The notes beneath the pieces are model-generated. The model saw nothing but the letters and a program-made list of their open reading frames with translations. It did not search any database and was not told where the DNA came from. This document shows, in pieces, positions 49,676-60,733 of a stretch of DNA of 64,000 nucleotides. The first letter of the stretch is position 1; the number at the start of each line of letters is the position of its first letter. This stretch comes from JAFKKS01 sp050187875 (lineage in GTDB: Bacteria; Pseudomonadota; Alphaproteobacteria; Rhizobiales; Xanthobacteraceae). The stretch covers positions 21,788 through 85,787 of the forward strand of contig JBFWXB010000019.1 of assembly GCA_050187875.1 (NCBI GenBank), in the 5' to 3' direction. The position numbers and the translations under genes are program-made.

Positions 49676-50614
49676 ATGGGTTCTCATTTCCTGTTCTCAC
49701 CGCGCCACGGCGCGCAGGCGATCGCAATCGCCCTGACGGCACTTCTTGGCTCGGCCGCCCTCGCGCCCGCCTCCGCACAGCGCATCGTCGCACGCGTGAA
49801 TGGCGCGCCAATCACGGCGATGGACGTGCAGCAGCGCTCCAAGCTCATCCAGGCATCGACACGCAAGACACCGTCGCAGCGGGAAGTAATCGACGAACTC
49901 GTCAATGAAATCTTGAAGCTGCAGGCGGCGGAACGCTATCGCCTGAACATCACCGACGCCGAGGTCGAGAGTTCGCTTGCCGCTATGGCGAACCGCATGC
50001 ACGCCAGCAAGGAGCAGTTCGCCAAGATCCTCGCCAATGCCGGCATCGGCATGGCCGCGATGCGCCGCAAGGTGAAAGCCGACCTTGCGTGGCAGCAACT
50101 GGTGCGCGGCAAATTCCATTCGAGCCTGACGATCCGCGACCGTGACGTGAACACCGCGCTTGGCACCCTCAAGGCGCCGAACACGACGGCTTACGACTAT
50201 GTCCTCCGCCCGATCCTTCTGATCGTTCCGCAAGGCTCTGGCATTCCCGCGATTGAGGCCCGCCGCAAGGAAGCGGAAGGGCTGCGCGCGCGATTTGAGA
50301 ATTGTGATCAAGGCGTGCGCTTGGCGCGCGGCTTGCGTGACGTTGCCGTGAAGGAGCCGATCAACCGCAGTTCGGGCGACTTCAACGCCAAGGTCCGCGA
50401 GGTGTTGGATGGCACCGAGGTCGGCCATCTCACGCCGCCCGATATTACGCCCAACGGCGTCGAGCTCTTCGCGGTCTGCGAGAAGAAAGCCGGCGCCGGC
50501 GATACCGGCGGCGAGCGCGACGCGCGCGACCAATTGTTCGGTCAGAAGTTCACGGCTCAGGGCCAAAAGTATCTCGACGAGCTTCGGCGCACTGCGCAGA
50601 TCGAAATCAAGTGA
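49676..50614 (+). CDS. SurA-like periplasmic chaperone/PPIase
   Basis: The 312-residue protein has a signal peptide (IAIALTALLGSAALAPASA), a SurA N-terminal chaperone domain (IVARVNGAPITAMDVQQRSKL, REVIDELVNEILKLQAAERY), a single divergent parvulin-type domain and a C-terminal helix. SurA of E. coli has two PPIase domains, so this is the short alphaproteobacterial form. It sits between lptD and pdxA as in many proteobacteria and should help fold outer-membrane proteins such as LptD. An in-frame GTG at 49673 is possible. Confidence 0.85.
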   Translation: MGSHFLFSPRHGAQAIAIALTALLGSAALAPASAQRIVARVNGAPITAMDVQQRSKLIQASTRKTPSQREVIDELVNEILKLQAAERYRLNITDAEVESSLAAMANRMHASKEQFAKILANAGIGMAAMRRKVKADLAWQQLVRGKFHSSLTIRDRDVNTALGTLKAPNTTAYDYVLRPILLIVPQGSGIPAIEARRKEAEGLRARFENCDQGVRLARGLRDVAVKEPINRSSGDFNAKVREVLDGTEVGHLTPPDITPNGVELFAVCEKKAGAGDTGGERDARDQLFGQKFTAQGQKYLDELRRTAQIEIK

Positions 50615-50624
50615 CGATCATGCG

Positions 50625-51644
50625 ATGCCGCGCGCTCTAGCGTTAACTCTCGGCGAGCCGGCCGGCATCGGGCCTGACATCACCTTGAAAGCGTGGACGC
50701 GGCGCAAGGCTGCGCGGCTGCCGCCGTTTTACATCGTCGCCGATCCGGACTTCCTCAAACGACGGGCGGCCGACCTCGCGCTCGACGTGCCGATCCGCAG
50801 CGTCGCCCCCCAAGACGCGATGCGCGCCTTCAGCGACGCCCTGCCCGTCGTTCCGCTGGGAAAGGCCGTGACCGCTGAGCCTGGTGTGCCCGACGCTTCG
50901 AGCGCGCCGGCAGCTGTCGCTTCGATACGCCGCGCCGTGGCGGACGTATTGGCTGGCGAGGCGCGCGCCGTCGTCACCAATCCGATCGCGAAGTCCGTCC
51001 TCTATCGCGATGGGTTTGCGGAGCCGGGCCACACCGAGTTTCTCGGCAAGCTCGCGGCCGCCGCGACCGGCGTTCCGGTCCATCCCGTGATGATGCTCTG
51101 GGCGCCGGAGCTTGCCGTGGTGCCGATCACGATTCATCTGCCGCTGCGCGAGGTGCCTGCCGTCCTGACAAGCGACCTCGTCATCAGCACCGGCCGGATC
51201 GTCGCGAACGATCTGCGCAAGCGCTTCGGTATCGAGAAGCCGCGTCTCGCCGTTGCCGGGCTCAATCCGCATGCCGGCGAGGAAGGCGCGCTCGGCCAGG
51301 AGGATCGCGCCGTCGTCGCGCCCGCCGTCGAAGCTCTGCGCGCAGACAGCATCGACGCGCGTGGCCCCCTGCCCGCCGACACGATGTTCAATGCAAGCGC
51401 CCGCGCGACCTATGACGCGGCGCTGTGCATGTATCATGACCAGGCGCTGATCCCGATCAAGACGCTCGCCTTTGATCATGCCGTGAACGTCACGCTCGGC
51501 TTGCCGTTCGTGCGCACCTCGCCAGATCACGGCACCGCTTTCGACATCGCGGGGACAGGAAAGGCCGACGAGACGAGCCTTGTCGCGGCGCTACGGCTTG
51601 CGGATCGGCTCGCCACTGCGGACGCGCCCGCACCCGTGGCGTGA
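50625..51644 (+). CDS. pdxA: 4-hydroxythreonine-4-phosphate dehydrogenase
   Basis: The 339-residue enzyme acts in pyridoxal-phosphate synthesis, oxidising 4-phosphohydroxy-L-threonine. Motifs are LTLGEPAGIGPDITLKAW at the start, TNPIAKSVLYRDGF, PGHTEFLG (metal His), NPHAGEEGALGQED, YHDQALIPIK and TSPDHGTAFDIAG. It starts 10 bp after the surA-like gene, and rsmA begins at the base after its stop. Confidence 0.95.
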   Translation: MPRALALTLGEPAGIGPDITLKAWTRRKAARLPPFYIVADPDFLKRRAADLALDVPIRSVAPQDAMRAFSDALPVVPLGKAVTAEPGVPDASSAPAAVASIRRAVADVLAGEARAVVTNPIAKSVLYRDGFAEPGHTEFLGKLAAAATGVPVHPVMMLWAPELAVVPITIHLPLREVPAVLTSDLVISTGRIVANDLRKRFGIEKPRLAVAGLNPHAGEEGALGQEDRAVVAPAVEALRADSIDARGPLPADTMFNASARATYDAALCMYHDQALIPIKTLAFDHAVNVTLGLPFVRTSPDHGTAFDIAGTGKADETSLVAALRLADRLATADAPAPVA

Positions 51645-52490
51645 ATGGCGGCGATCGACGAGCTGCCGCCGCTGCGTGATGTCATTCGCCGGCACGACCT
51701 CGCCGCGCGCAAATCGCTGGGGCAGAACTTCCTCCTCGACCTCAATCTCACCGGACGGATCGCGCGCGCCGCCGGTCCACTCGAGGGCGTTACGGTCGTC
51801 GAGATCGGGCCCGGCCCCGGCGGCCTGACGCGCGCCCTTCTTGCGAACGGCGCGGCGCGCGTCATCGCGGTCGAACGCGACGGCCGCTGCATCGCTGCGC
51901 TCCAAGAGATTGCCCAAGCTTGCCCCGGCCGGCTCGACATCATCGAAGGTGATGCGCTGACGGTCGATGTGACGGCGCATCTTCCGCAAGGCCCGGCGCG
52001 CGTGGTTGCGAACCTGCCTTACAACATCGCAACGCCGCTTCTCGTCGGCTGGCTGACGGAAGAACCGTGGCCACCTTGGTACGACGGCCTCGTGCTGATG
52101 TTCCAGCGCGAGGTCGCCGAGCGCATCGTCGCCCCGCCGGGATCCAAGACTTACGGCCGTCTTTCCGTTCTCGCGCAATGGCGGACCGAACCGCGTGTTC
52201 TCTTCGACGTCGCACCCTCCGCCTTCGTGCCGCCGCCGAAGGTCACGTCCGCCATCGTGCGCTTGTCGCCGCGCCTCTCGCCGCTTCCCTGCGATACGCG
52301 TCTTCTCGAACGGGTGACGGCCGCCGCCTTCGGACAGCGGCGCAAGATGCTGCGGCAAAGCCTACGGACCCTGACCGCGGACCCCGCGCCGCTGCTGGCG
52401 GCAGCAAACATCAATCCCACCGCGCGCGCCGAGGACATTCCCGTGGCCGGCTTCGTCGCGATGGCGCAGGCCCTCGCCTATCTGCCTTAA
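51645..52490 (+). CDS. rsmA: 16S rRNA adenine dimethyltransferase
   Basis: The 281-residue KsgA/RsmA enzyme dimethylates two adjacent adenines at the 3' end of 16S rRNA late in 30S assembly. Visible are KSLGQNFLLDLNL, the AdoMet-binding VVEIGPGPGGLTRALL, the catalytic NLPYNIATPLL and the FxPPPKVTSAIVRL region. Its ATG directly abuts the pdxA stop (TGA-ATG), so translation is coupled. Confidence 0.96.
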   Translation: MAAIDELPPLRDVIRRHDLAARKSLGQNFLLDLNLTGRIARAAGPLEGVTVVEIGPGPGGLTRALLANGAARVIAVERDGRCIAALQEIAQACPGRLDIIEGDALTVDVTAHLPQGPARVVANLPYNIATPLLVGWLTEEPWPPWYDGLVLMFQREVAERIVAPPGSKTYGRLSVLAQWRTEPRVLFDVAPSAFVPPPKVTSAIVRLSPRLSPLPCDTRLLERVTAAAFGQRRKMLRQSLRTLTADPAPLLAAANINPTARAEDIPVAGFVAMAQALAYLP

Positions 52491-52500
52491 GGACGGCGCC

Positions 52501-53154
52501 TCACACTTCGGCGCGCAGCGCGCGCACGAATTCCGAAAGTCCGATCTGGCGATCGCGCTTGAGCCGCTCGGCCGCGAGGATCGCGCGCACGTCGGCAAAG
52601 GCCTGCTCGAGATCGCGGTTGATCACGACGTAATCGTATTCCGCCCAGTGGCTCATCTCGTCCGCCGCTTGCGTCATCCGGCGATGGATCGTCTCCTCGG
52701 AATCCTGGGCGCGGCTGTGCAGCCGGCGCTCGAGCTCAGCCGTGCTCGGCGGCAGGACGAACACGCTGACCACGTCAGCGGTGACTGCGTCCCGCAGCTG
52801 TTGCGTGCCCTGCCAGTCGATGTCGAAAAGGACGTCGCGCCCGTCCTTCATCGCCGCCTCCACCGGCGCACGCGGTGTCCCGTAGCAATGGTCGAAAACC
52901 TGCGCCCATTCGAGCAGATCGCCTTTCGCGACCATCGCGTCATAGGCGCCGCGTTCGATGAAATGATAGTCGACGCCTTCCCGCTCGCCCGGCCGCGGCG
53001 GACGTGTGGTCACCGAGACCGAAAGCTGCAGATTGCCGTCCTCCGCAAGCAGCCGGCGCGACAATGTGGTCTTACCCGCGCCCGACGGCGACGAGAGGAC
53101 CAGCATCAGCCCACGCCGCTTGATCGGTGCCACTCGCCTTCCCCCTCCCGCCAT
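52501..53154 (-). CDS. gmk: Guanylate kinase
   Basis: The 217-residue enzyme phosphorylates GMP to GDP. The P-loop SSPSGAGKTTLSRRLL (Lys28), the GMP-binding VTTRPPRPGEREGVDYHFI and the lid LEWAQVF are clear. GGAG precedes the ATG at 53154. It starts 2 bp after the yicC stop, so it is the last gene of the fabD-to-gmk run. Confidence 0.96.
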   Translation of the reverse strand: MAGGGRRVAPIKRRGLMLVLSSPSGAGKTTLSRRLLAEDGNLQLSVSVTTRPPRPGEREGVDYHFIERGAYDAMVAKGDLLEWAQVFDHCYGTPRAPVEAAMKDGRDVLFDIDWQGTQQLRDAVTADVVSVFVLPPSTAELERRLHSRAQDSEETIHRRMTQAADEMSHWAEYDYVVINRDLEQAFADVRAILAAERLKRDRQIGLSEFVRALRAEV

Positions 53155-53156
53155 GG

Positions 53157-54041
53157 TCACTCCAGATTCTGGACCTGCTCGCGGAACTGCTCGACAACCG
53201 ATTTGAGCTCGAGCCCGATATTGGTGAGCTCTACATCGTTCGATTTCGAACATAGCGTGTTGGCTTCGCGGTTGAGCTCCTGCGAGAGGAAATCGAGACG
53301 ACGACCGATCGCGCCGCCCTCGGCGATCAAGCGACGCGCCTGATCGACATGCGTCGTCAGCCGATCGATCTCCTCGCGCACGTCCGCCTTCGCCGCCATC
53401 ACCAGCGCCTCTTGGTGCAGCCGGTCGGGGTCGAGACGGTTCGAGCCGTCGAGCAGCGCGGCAACCTGTTCGGCGAGGCGCGCGCGGACCGCCTCCGGTC
53501 GCCGGCCGGGTGCGGCATCGGCGCGCGCGGCAAGCGATGCAATCTCATCGAGCCGTAAACTGAGGATCGTCTTGAGCGCATCCCCTTCGCGCTGGCGCAT
53601 CTCGAGCAACGTCGCGAGCGCGGCATCGAAGCCGGCGATCACCGCGGCTTGCGCCGCCTCGCGCGCACCCTCGCTCTCCGGCTCGTCGAGAACCTCGATC
53701 ACGCCTTTGATATTGAGGATGCCATCGAGCGTCGGCGCTTGCGCATTGACGCGACCCTCGACTTCGCGAATGGCGCCGAGCACGGCCGCGAGCACGGACT
53801 CGTTGATCCGCACGGCCGGCACCACGCCCTCCCGCCGCACAGAAAGGTTGGCGTAGAACGTGCCGCGCACGATGGCGCGCGTGCGCGCTCGCGCCGCCGC
53901 TTCCACGACATCCCATCCCGTAGGGACGCGCAGACGAAGGTCCAGCCCCTTGCTGTTGACCGATTTGAGCTCCCAGCTCCAGACGTATGCATCGATGACG
54001 CCGTCGGCTCGGGCAAAGCCGGTCATGCTCGACAGTGTCAT
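53157..54041 (-). CDS. yicC: YicC/YloC endoribonuclease family protein
   Basis: The 294-residue protein begins SSMTGFARADG and VWSWELKSVNSKGLDLRLRVP, the YicC N-domain hallmark. It ends with EGGAIGRRLDFLSQELNREANTLCSKSND, the conserved DUF1732 end with catalytic acidic residues. YicC of E. coli is an endoribonuclease that cleaves sRNA RyhB. It is coupled to gmk. Confidence 0.93.
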   Translation of the reverse strand: MTLSSMTGFARADGVIDAYVWSWELKSVNSKGLDLRLRVPTGWDVVEAAARARTRAIVRGTFYANLSVRREGVVPAVRINESVLAAVLGAIREVEGRVNAQAPTLDGILNIKGVIEVLDEPESEGAREAAQAAVIAGFDAALATLLEMRQREGDALKTILSLRLDEIASLAARADAAPGRRPEAVRARLAEQVAALLDGSNRLDPDRLHQEALVMAAKADVREEIDRLTTHVDQARRLIAEGGAIGRRLDFLSQELNREANTLCSKSNDVELTNIGLELKSVVEQFREQVQNLE

Positions 54042-54129
54042 CAGAGGAGACTCACGAAGATGTTGCGGAACGGCGCGAACTTATCGGCCCCGCTTGCGCG
54101 TCACAAGCATGCCCCGCGCGCCGGGGGGC

Positions 54130-55530
54130 CTATTCCTGGCGTGTGCCGGGCTTCTTCGAGCTCTGCCGCTTGTTGGCGTTCCGCGGCACGGGCCTCGGCC
54201 TCGGCGTCGGTGAAGCAGCCGGCGCGTCCGGCTGTTGATCCGCGTTGGCCGAGGTGGTCGACGTAGCGTCCGGCGCCTTGTCGCCCGTGGTCGCGTCTTG
54301 CGCCGCCTCTTGCGCGCTCTTGGCTTCGCGGTTCTGCTGCTCCAGCTGGCGCAGTCGCGAGACATTGCGCGAATGCTGATCGCCGGTCTCGGAGAAGGCG
54401 TGGCCGCCCGTCCCGTCGGCCACGAAGAAAAGCTCCTTCGTGCGCGAGGGCGAAGCCGTCGCCTCGATCGCCGCGCGGCCCGGATTGGCGATCGGGCCCG
54501 GCGGCAGACCAGGAATGACATAGGTGTTGTACGGCGTCGGCTGTTCGATCTCGCTGCGCATGATCGGGCGACCGAGCGAACCCTTGCCGCCGACCAGGCC
54601 GTAGATGATCGTCGGGTCGGATTGCAGCTTCATCTTCTGCTTGAGCCGATTCATGAAGACAGCGGCGATGCGCGTGCGCTCGTCGGGCCGGCCGGTCTCC
54701 TTCTCGACGATCGAGGCGAGCGTGACGAGCTGCTCCGGCGTCTTGATCGGAAGGTCGGGGCTGCGCCGCTCCCACACCTCTGTCACCAAGCGCCGCTGCG
54801 CCTGCTGCATCCGCTGGATGATCAGCTCGCGCGATGTGCCGCGCGTGAAGCGATAGCTGTCGGGTAGCAGCGTTCCCTCGGGCGGGATTTCCTTCACGCT
54901 TCCGGTCAGTAGATTATTCTCGAGAAGGCGCGCGACGATCTGTTCGGATGTGAGGCCTTCCGGCACCGTGAACAGATGCTGCACCACCTTGCCTTGGACG
55001 ATCGTGTCGATCACGTCACGCAGGCTCGCCTGCTTGGCGAAGGCATACTCGCCGTATTTGAGGTCGTCCTTGGCCTTCATGAAAAGAACGCCGCCGACGA
55101 ACACCCAAGGCTGATCGATGACGCCTTCGCGCTGCAGATAATCGGCGATATCGCGCACGCCGAGGCCGCGCGGAATGTTGACGACCTTTTCCTGCTCAAG
55201 CGGGCCCGGCGCCTCGAAGCGCTGCTTGCCGATGGCCATAGCGATGCCGGCAACAATCGCAAGCACGACGATCGTCGTGAAAACCGCATTGCCGGCGATG
55301 ACGATCGGGTGGCGCGCACGGCGGGAGGGGCGCGCCGGCTGTGGCATATGCTCGGGCTCGAGACGCGCCCGTGCGCTTCGCGGAGCGATGCGGGCAGGCT
55401 CTGCGCGCGCGATCGGGGCCGAGACGCGCGGATCGACATCGACCTGCGCCGGCGGCGGGGGAGCCTCTTCGGGCATCTGCTGGACGCGCGTCAGCACGTC
55501 CCCCTTGCGTTTCCCCCAACCAAAAATCAT
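54130..55530 (-). CDS. mltG: Endolytic murein transglycosylase MltG
   Basis: The 466-residue inner-membrane protein has a Pro/Arg-rich cytoplasmic N-terminus, one helix (VFTTIVVLAIVAGIAMAIG), and a periplasmic YceG domain with LysM-like start and the catalytic Glu in IVEKETGRPDERTRIAAVF (about residue 280). A MKLQSDPTIIYG motif and a disordered Gln/Ala/Pro-rich tail follow. It cuts nascent glycan strands to set their length. The ATG at 55530 is chosen for protein-like sequence; the frame is open further upstream. Confidence 0.92.
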   Translation of the reverse strand: MIFGWGKRKGDVLTRVQQMPEEAPPPPAQVDVDPRVSAPIARAEPARIAPRSARARLEPEHMPQPARPSRRARHPIVIAGNAVFTTIVVLAIVAGIAMAIGKQRFEAPGPLEQEKVVNIPRGLGVRDIADYLQREGVIDQPWVFVGGVLFMKAKDDLKYGEYAFAKQASLRDVIDTIVQGKVVQHLFTVPEGLTSEQIVARLLENNLLTGSVKEIPPEGTLLPDSYRFTRGTSRELIIQRMQQAQRRLVTEVWERRSPDLPIKTPEQLVTLASIVEKETGRPDERTRIAAVFMNRLKQKMKLQSDPTIIYGLVGGKGSLGRPIMRSEIEQPTPYNTYVIPGLPPGPIANPGRAAIEATASPSRTKELFFVADGTGGHAFSETGDQHSRNVSRLRQLEQQNREAKSAQEAAQDATTGDKAPDATSTTSANADQQPDAPAASPTPRPRPVPRNANKRQSSKKPGTRQE

Positions 55531-55781
55531 CCGCAACGTCCGTATCGTATCGGGCACCCGCTGACGGCGTCGTTCGGCGGCAAAATCATGCCCGTGACAG
55601 CCATGCTCACAATAGCCACGCCCACAGCCGCGTCCGTCCATCATCGCGCCTGAAGTGCCGTCTGCGCCCCGCGTGGCGACGCGGCCTGCTTCAAACGCCT
55701 AAAGACAGTCGGATCCCAGCTTCGCACAACGCCGTAGCACACAACCTATCGCGAAATGTGGCGAATGCGTGAATCTGCGCT

Positions 55782-57041
55782 TCACTGAACGCGACGCAGG
55801 ACGAGACTCGCATTCGTCCCACCGAATCCGAAGGAATTGGACAGCGCCACGTCGATCTTACGTTGCCGCGCTTGGTGCGGCACGAGGTCGATCGGGGTCT
55901 CGACCGAGGGATTGTCGAGATTGAGCGTCGGCGGCGCGACCTGGTCGCGAATCGCGAGGATCGAGAAGATTGCTTCAACAGCGCCGGCGGCGCCAAGCAA
56001 ATGACCGATCGACGACTTGGTCGACGACATCGAAACTTTCGCGGCGGCATTGCCGACGACCCGCTCCACCGCGCCGAGTTCGATCGTATCCGCCATGGTC
56101 GAGGTGCCATGCGCGTTGATGTAATCGATGTCCGCGGCGGTGAGGCCGGCGCGCTTGATCGCCGCGCTCATGCAACGGAACGCGCCGTCACCGTCTTCGG
56201 AGGGCGCGGTGATGTGGTAAGCGTCGCCTGACAATCCATAGCCGACAAGCTCGGCATAGATTTTCGCGCCGCGCCGCTTGGCGTGCTCGTACTCTTCGAG
56301 CACCACGATGCCCGCGCCCTCGCCCATCACGAATCCATCGCGATCGCGATCATAGGGACGCGACGCCTTCGTCGGCGTGTCGTTATAGGCCGTCGAGAGC
56401 GCGCGGCAGGCGGCAAAGCCTGCAAGGGAGAGCCGATTGACTGGCGACTCTGCGCCGCCTGCAACCATCACATCGGCGTCGCCGAGTGCGATGAGCCGCC
56501 CCGCGTCGCCGATCGCGTGGGCGCCTGTCGAGCACGCGGTGACGACCGCATGATTGGGGCCCTTCAGCCCATGCTCGATCGACACATAGCCGGAGGCGAG
56601 ATTGATGATCCGCCCGGGGATGAAGAATGGCGAGACGCGGCGTGGCCCCTTTTCCTTCAGGATGTAGGCGGTCTCGGCAATGCCTTCGATGCCGCCGATG
56701 CCGGAACCGATCAGCACGCCGGAGACGTTCTGATCCTCAGCGGCCTTGGGGTGCCAGTCGGCATCGTCGAGCGCCTGCTTGGCGGCGCACATCGCGAAGG
56801 TGATGAACTCGTCGACCTTGCGCTGTTCCTTCGGCTCCATCCACTGATCGGCGTTATAGGTGCCGTCAGTGCCGTCGCCGCGCGGAATCTGGCAGGCGAT
56901 CTGAGACGGAAGGTCGGAGACGTCGAACTTCTCGACGCGCTTGGCGCCGCTGTCTCCGGCGAGCAGCCTTTTCCAGGTCACGTCGACGCCGCAGCCAAGC
57001 GGCGTGACCATACCCAATCCGGTGACGACGACCCGCCTCAT
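55782..57041 (-). CDS. fabF: Beta-ketoacyl-ACP synthase II
   Basis: The 419-residue elongating condensing enzyme of fatty-acid synthesis has the catalytic Cys170 (VTACSTGAHAIG), His311 (NAHGTSTMAD), Lys342 and His347 (STKSSIGHLLGAAGA). It extends acyl-ACP with malonyl-ACP and helps control membrane fluidity. acpP lies 85 bp upstream on the same strand. Order fabD-fabG-acpP-fabF-mltG is highly conserved. Confidence 0.97.
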   Translation of the reverse strand: MRRVVVTGLGMVTPLGCGVDVTWKRLLAGDSGAKRVEKFDVSDLPSQIACQIPRGDGTDGTYNADQWMEPKEQRKVDEFITFAMCAAKQALDDADWHPKAAEDQNVSGVLIGSGIGGIEGIAETAYILKEKGPRRVSPFFIPGRIINLASGYVSIEHGLKGPNHAVVTACSTGAHAIGDAGRLIALGDADVMVAGGAESPVNRLSLAGFAACRALSTAYNDTPTKASRPYDRDRDGFVMGEGAGIVVLEEYEHAKRRGAKIYAELVGYGLSGDAYHITAPSEDGDGAFRCMSAAIKRAGLTAADIDYINAHGTSTMADTIELGAVERVVGNAAAKVSMSSTKSSIGHLLGAAGAVEAIFSILAIRDQVAPPTLNLDNPSVETPIDLVPHQARQRKIDVALSNSFGFGGTNASLVLRRVQ

Positions 57042-57126
57042 CCCATACTCGCGTCAGAAGCGGCAACTGCGGCTGCGCCCCTCGATCGCGCAGCGTTTTC
57101 CCGCCGATTGCGTGCGCAGAGAGCGT

Positions 57127-57366
57127 TCAGCTCTTCGCGTTCTTTTCGAGGAATTTCACGGCGTCGCCGACCGTCAGGATGGTTTCGGCAGCGTCGTCCG
57201 GAATCTCGCATCCGAACTCCTCTTCGAAGGCCATGACTAGTTCGACGGTATCGAGGCTGTCGGCGCCGAGATCGTCGATGAAGCTCGCGCTTTCCGTCAC
57301 CTTATCCGGCTCGACGCCAAGGTGTTCGACCACGATCTTCTTCACCCGCTCGGCAACGTTGCTCAT
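57127..57366 (-). CDS. acpP: Acyl carrier protein
   Basis: The 79-residue carrier has Ser37 in LGADSLDTVELVMAFEEEF, the site of 4'-phosphopantetheine attachment. Its acidic composition and helices fit the fatty-acid-synthesis AcpP. GAGG precedes the ATG. Confidence 0.98.
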   Translation of the reverse strand: MSNVAERVKKIVVEHLGVEPDKVTESASFIDDLGADSLDTVELVMAFEEEFGCEIPDDAAETILTVGDAVKFLEKNAKS

Positions 57367-57624
57367 CGCTCAACCTCGTCTGTTCTTGAATGGGCCGGTT
57401 ACAACCCGAGACGACGCGGACTGCAAGCCGCATCGTGGGTCATGGCCGTGGAAATCGCCCCGTCCACAGGCAGAATGCACACCATTCCTCTGTGTTCGGC
57501 CCGTCCCAGCCAAGCCAAGGCGCGGGGTTACCACACTTCATTCGGCTTGGCCAGCGGCGCGCGAGCGCCTGAAATCGCTGGCGAATCGGCAGCCCGGTTC
57601 GCCCCGAGCCCGGGCGCCGAGGCC

Positions 57625-58362
57625 TCAGATCATCGCCATTCCGCCATTGATGTGGAGCGTCTGCCCCGTCACATAGGCGGCCTCGTCGGATGCGAGATAA
57701 ATGACCGCCCCGGCGATTTCCGCCGGCGTCCCGAGCCGCCCCGCCGGAATGCGCGAAAGGATGGCTTCGCGCTGCTTTTCGTTGAGCTTGTCGGTCATCG
57801 GCGTCGCGATCATGCCCGGCGCGATGCAGTTCGCTGTGACGTTGCGCCGCGCGTATTCCTGCGCCACCGATTTGACCATGCCGATCATGCCGGCCTTGGC
57901 CGCCGCATAATTGCCCTGCCCGGCATTGCCCGTCACCCCGACCACCGACGTGATCGCGATGATGCGCCCGAAACGGCGCCGCATCATGCCGCGCACGGCC
58001 GCGCGCGCGAGCCGGAACGTCCCGGTGAGATTGACGGCAAGCACCTTGTCCCAGTCCTCGTCGCGAAGCTGGACGAAGAGATTGTCACGCGTCACGCCGG
58101 CATTCGCGACCAGGATGTCGAGCCCGCCCACGGCTTCTTCAGCCTGCGGAACGAGCTTCTCCACAGCTTCAGCGTCGGCGAGATCGCAGGGCAGGACATG
58201 CACCCGCTCGCCAAGCTCGCCGGCAAGCGCATCGAGCGCATCGCGGCGGGTCCCGGAGATCGCGACCGTCGCGCCTTGCGCATGCAGAGCCTTGGCGATG
58301 GCGCCGCCGATGCCGCCGGTCGCGCCGGTCACAAGCGATGTCTTTCCGGTGAGTTGGAACAT
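57625..58362 (-). CDS. fabG: 3-oxoacyl-ACP reductase
   Basis: The 245-residue short-chain dehydrogenase has the cofactor-binding VTGATGGIGGAIA, NAGVTRDN, and the catalytic Ser139, Tyr152 and Lys156 (GNYAAAKAG). It reduces beta-ketoacyl-ACP with NADPH. AAAGGG precedes the ATG. fabD lies 37 bp upstream; the 258 bp to acpP hold no gene. Confidence 0.97.
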   Translation of the reverse strand: MFQLTGKTSLVTGATGGIGGAIAKALHAQGATVAISGTRRDALDALAGELGERVHVLPCDLADAEAVEKLVPQAEEAVGGLDILVANAGVTRDNLFVQLRDEDWDKVLAVNLTGTFRLARAAVRGMMRRRFGRIIAITSVVGVTGNAGQGNYAAAKAGMIGMVKSVAQEYARRNVTANCIAPGMIATPMTDKLNEKQREAILSRIPAGRLGTPAEIAGAVIYLASDEAAYVTGQTLHINGGMAMI

Positions 58363-58399
58363 GGATCGCCCTTTCGGCGGAGACTGTCAGAAGTCGATG

Positions 58400-59347
58400 T
58401 TAAGCCGCCTTGGCGGCAACGAAGGCGGCGATGTCATCGGGCGAGCCGATGGCCATTGCGTTCGCGCCGTCGGCGATGCGCTTGACGAGCCCGGAGAGCA
58501 CCTTCCCCGCTCCGATCTCGTAGAACGTCGTGGCGCCCGATTGTGCCATGAAGGCGACGGACTCGCGCCAGCGCACCGTGCCGGTCACCTGGGCGACGAG
58601 GTTTTTGACGATTTCGCCAGGGTCGCTGACCGGTGCGGCCTTCACATTGGCGACCACCGGCACGACCGGCGCCTTCACCACGACGGTCGCCAAAGCCCCT
58701 GCCATGGCGTCGGCCGCCGGCTGCATCAGCGCACAATGGAACGGGGCGGACACTGGCAGTAGCATCGCGCGCTTCGCGCCCTTGGCCTTCGCGATCTCGA
58801 CGGCCCGCTCGACCGCCGCCTTGGCGCCGGAGAGCACCACCTGCCCGCCGCCATTGTCGTTCGCCGCCTGGCACACCTCGCCCTGCGCCGCCTCTGCCGC
58901 GGCCGCGGCCGCATCGGCAAATTCGAGGCCGAGCACCGCCGCCATGGCGCCGGCGCCGACCGGCACCGCCTTCTGCATGGACCGCCCACGGATGCGCAAG
59001 AGCCGTGCCGTGTCGGCGATGCTGAGCGCACCGGCGGCCGCGAGCGCGGAATATTCCCCGAGCGAATGGCCGGCGACAAAGGCTGCGTCGCGCGCGAGCG
59101 AGACCCCGGCCTCCGCCTCCAGCACGCGCATGGCGGCGAGCGAGACCGCCATCAGCGCCGGTTGCGCATTCTCGGTAAGGGTGAGCATCTCCGCCGGGCC
59201 CTCCCACATCACGGTGGTGAGCTTCTGGTCGAGCGCATCCTCGACCTCGTCGAACACGGCACGCGCGGGCGCGAAATTCTCGGCCAGCGCCTTGCCCATG
59301 CCGACGGATTGGCTGCCCTGTCCCGGATAGATGAAAACGGCCGACAT
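58400..59347 (-). CDS. fabD: Malonyl-CoA:ACP transacylase
   Basis: The 315-residue enzyme loads malonate onto acyl carrier protein. The start FIYPGQGSQSVGMGK and the nucleophile Ser95 in AGHSLGEYSAL are diagnostic, and VSAPFHCALMQPAA carries the catalytic His. GGGGAG precedes the ATG. It is the first gene of the fatty-acid cluster on the minus strand. Confidence 0.97.
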   Translation of the reverse strand: MSAVFIYPGQGSQSVGMGKALAENFAPARAVFDEVEDALDQKLTTVMWEGPAEMLTLTENAQPALMAVSLAAMRVLEAEAGVSLARDAAFVAGHSLGEYSALAAAGALSIADTARLLRIRGRSMQKAVPVGAGAMAAVLGLEFADAAAAAAEAAQGEVCQAANDNGGGQVVLSGAKAAVERAVEIAKAKGAKRAMLLPVSAPFHCALMQPAADAMAGALATVVVKAPVVPVVANVKAAPVSDPGEIVKNLVAQVTGTVRWRESVAFMAQSGATTFYEIGAGKVLSGLVKRIADGANAMAIGSPDDIAAFVAAKAA

Positions 59348-59605
59348 TCGCGCTCCCCATGAACGGATGGCCCTAAGATACCGCGCTCGCGCCGCTGTCA
59401 AGGTTCTGTCGCAAGCGCAGTGCGGCAGCAGCGCGCCCTGAATCATTTTCCCAAGGCCTTCAGCCAACGGCGCAGCCCCCAGCGCCAAGACGCTGACAAG
59501 ACTCGCAGAAGGGGCGGAGCGCAGCGCGCCCACAGGTCTGGCCTTGGCAAGCGGTCCCGCGCCGCGCCAGTATCGCGCCCTCACTTAGGAATCGAGGATC
59601 GCATT

Positions 59606-60732
<1,127 letters not shown>

Positions 60733-60733
<1 letters not shown>
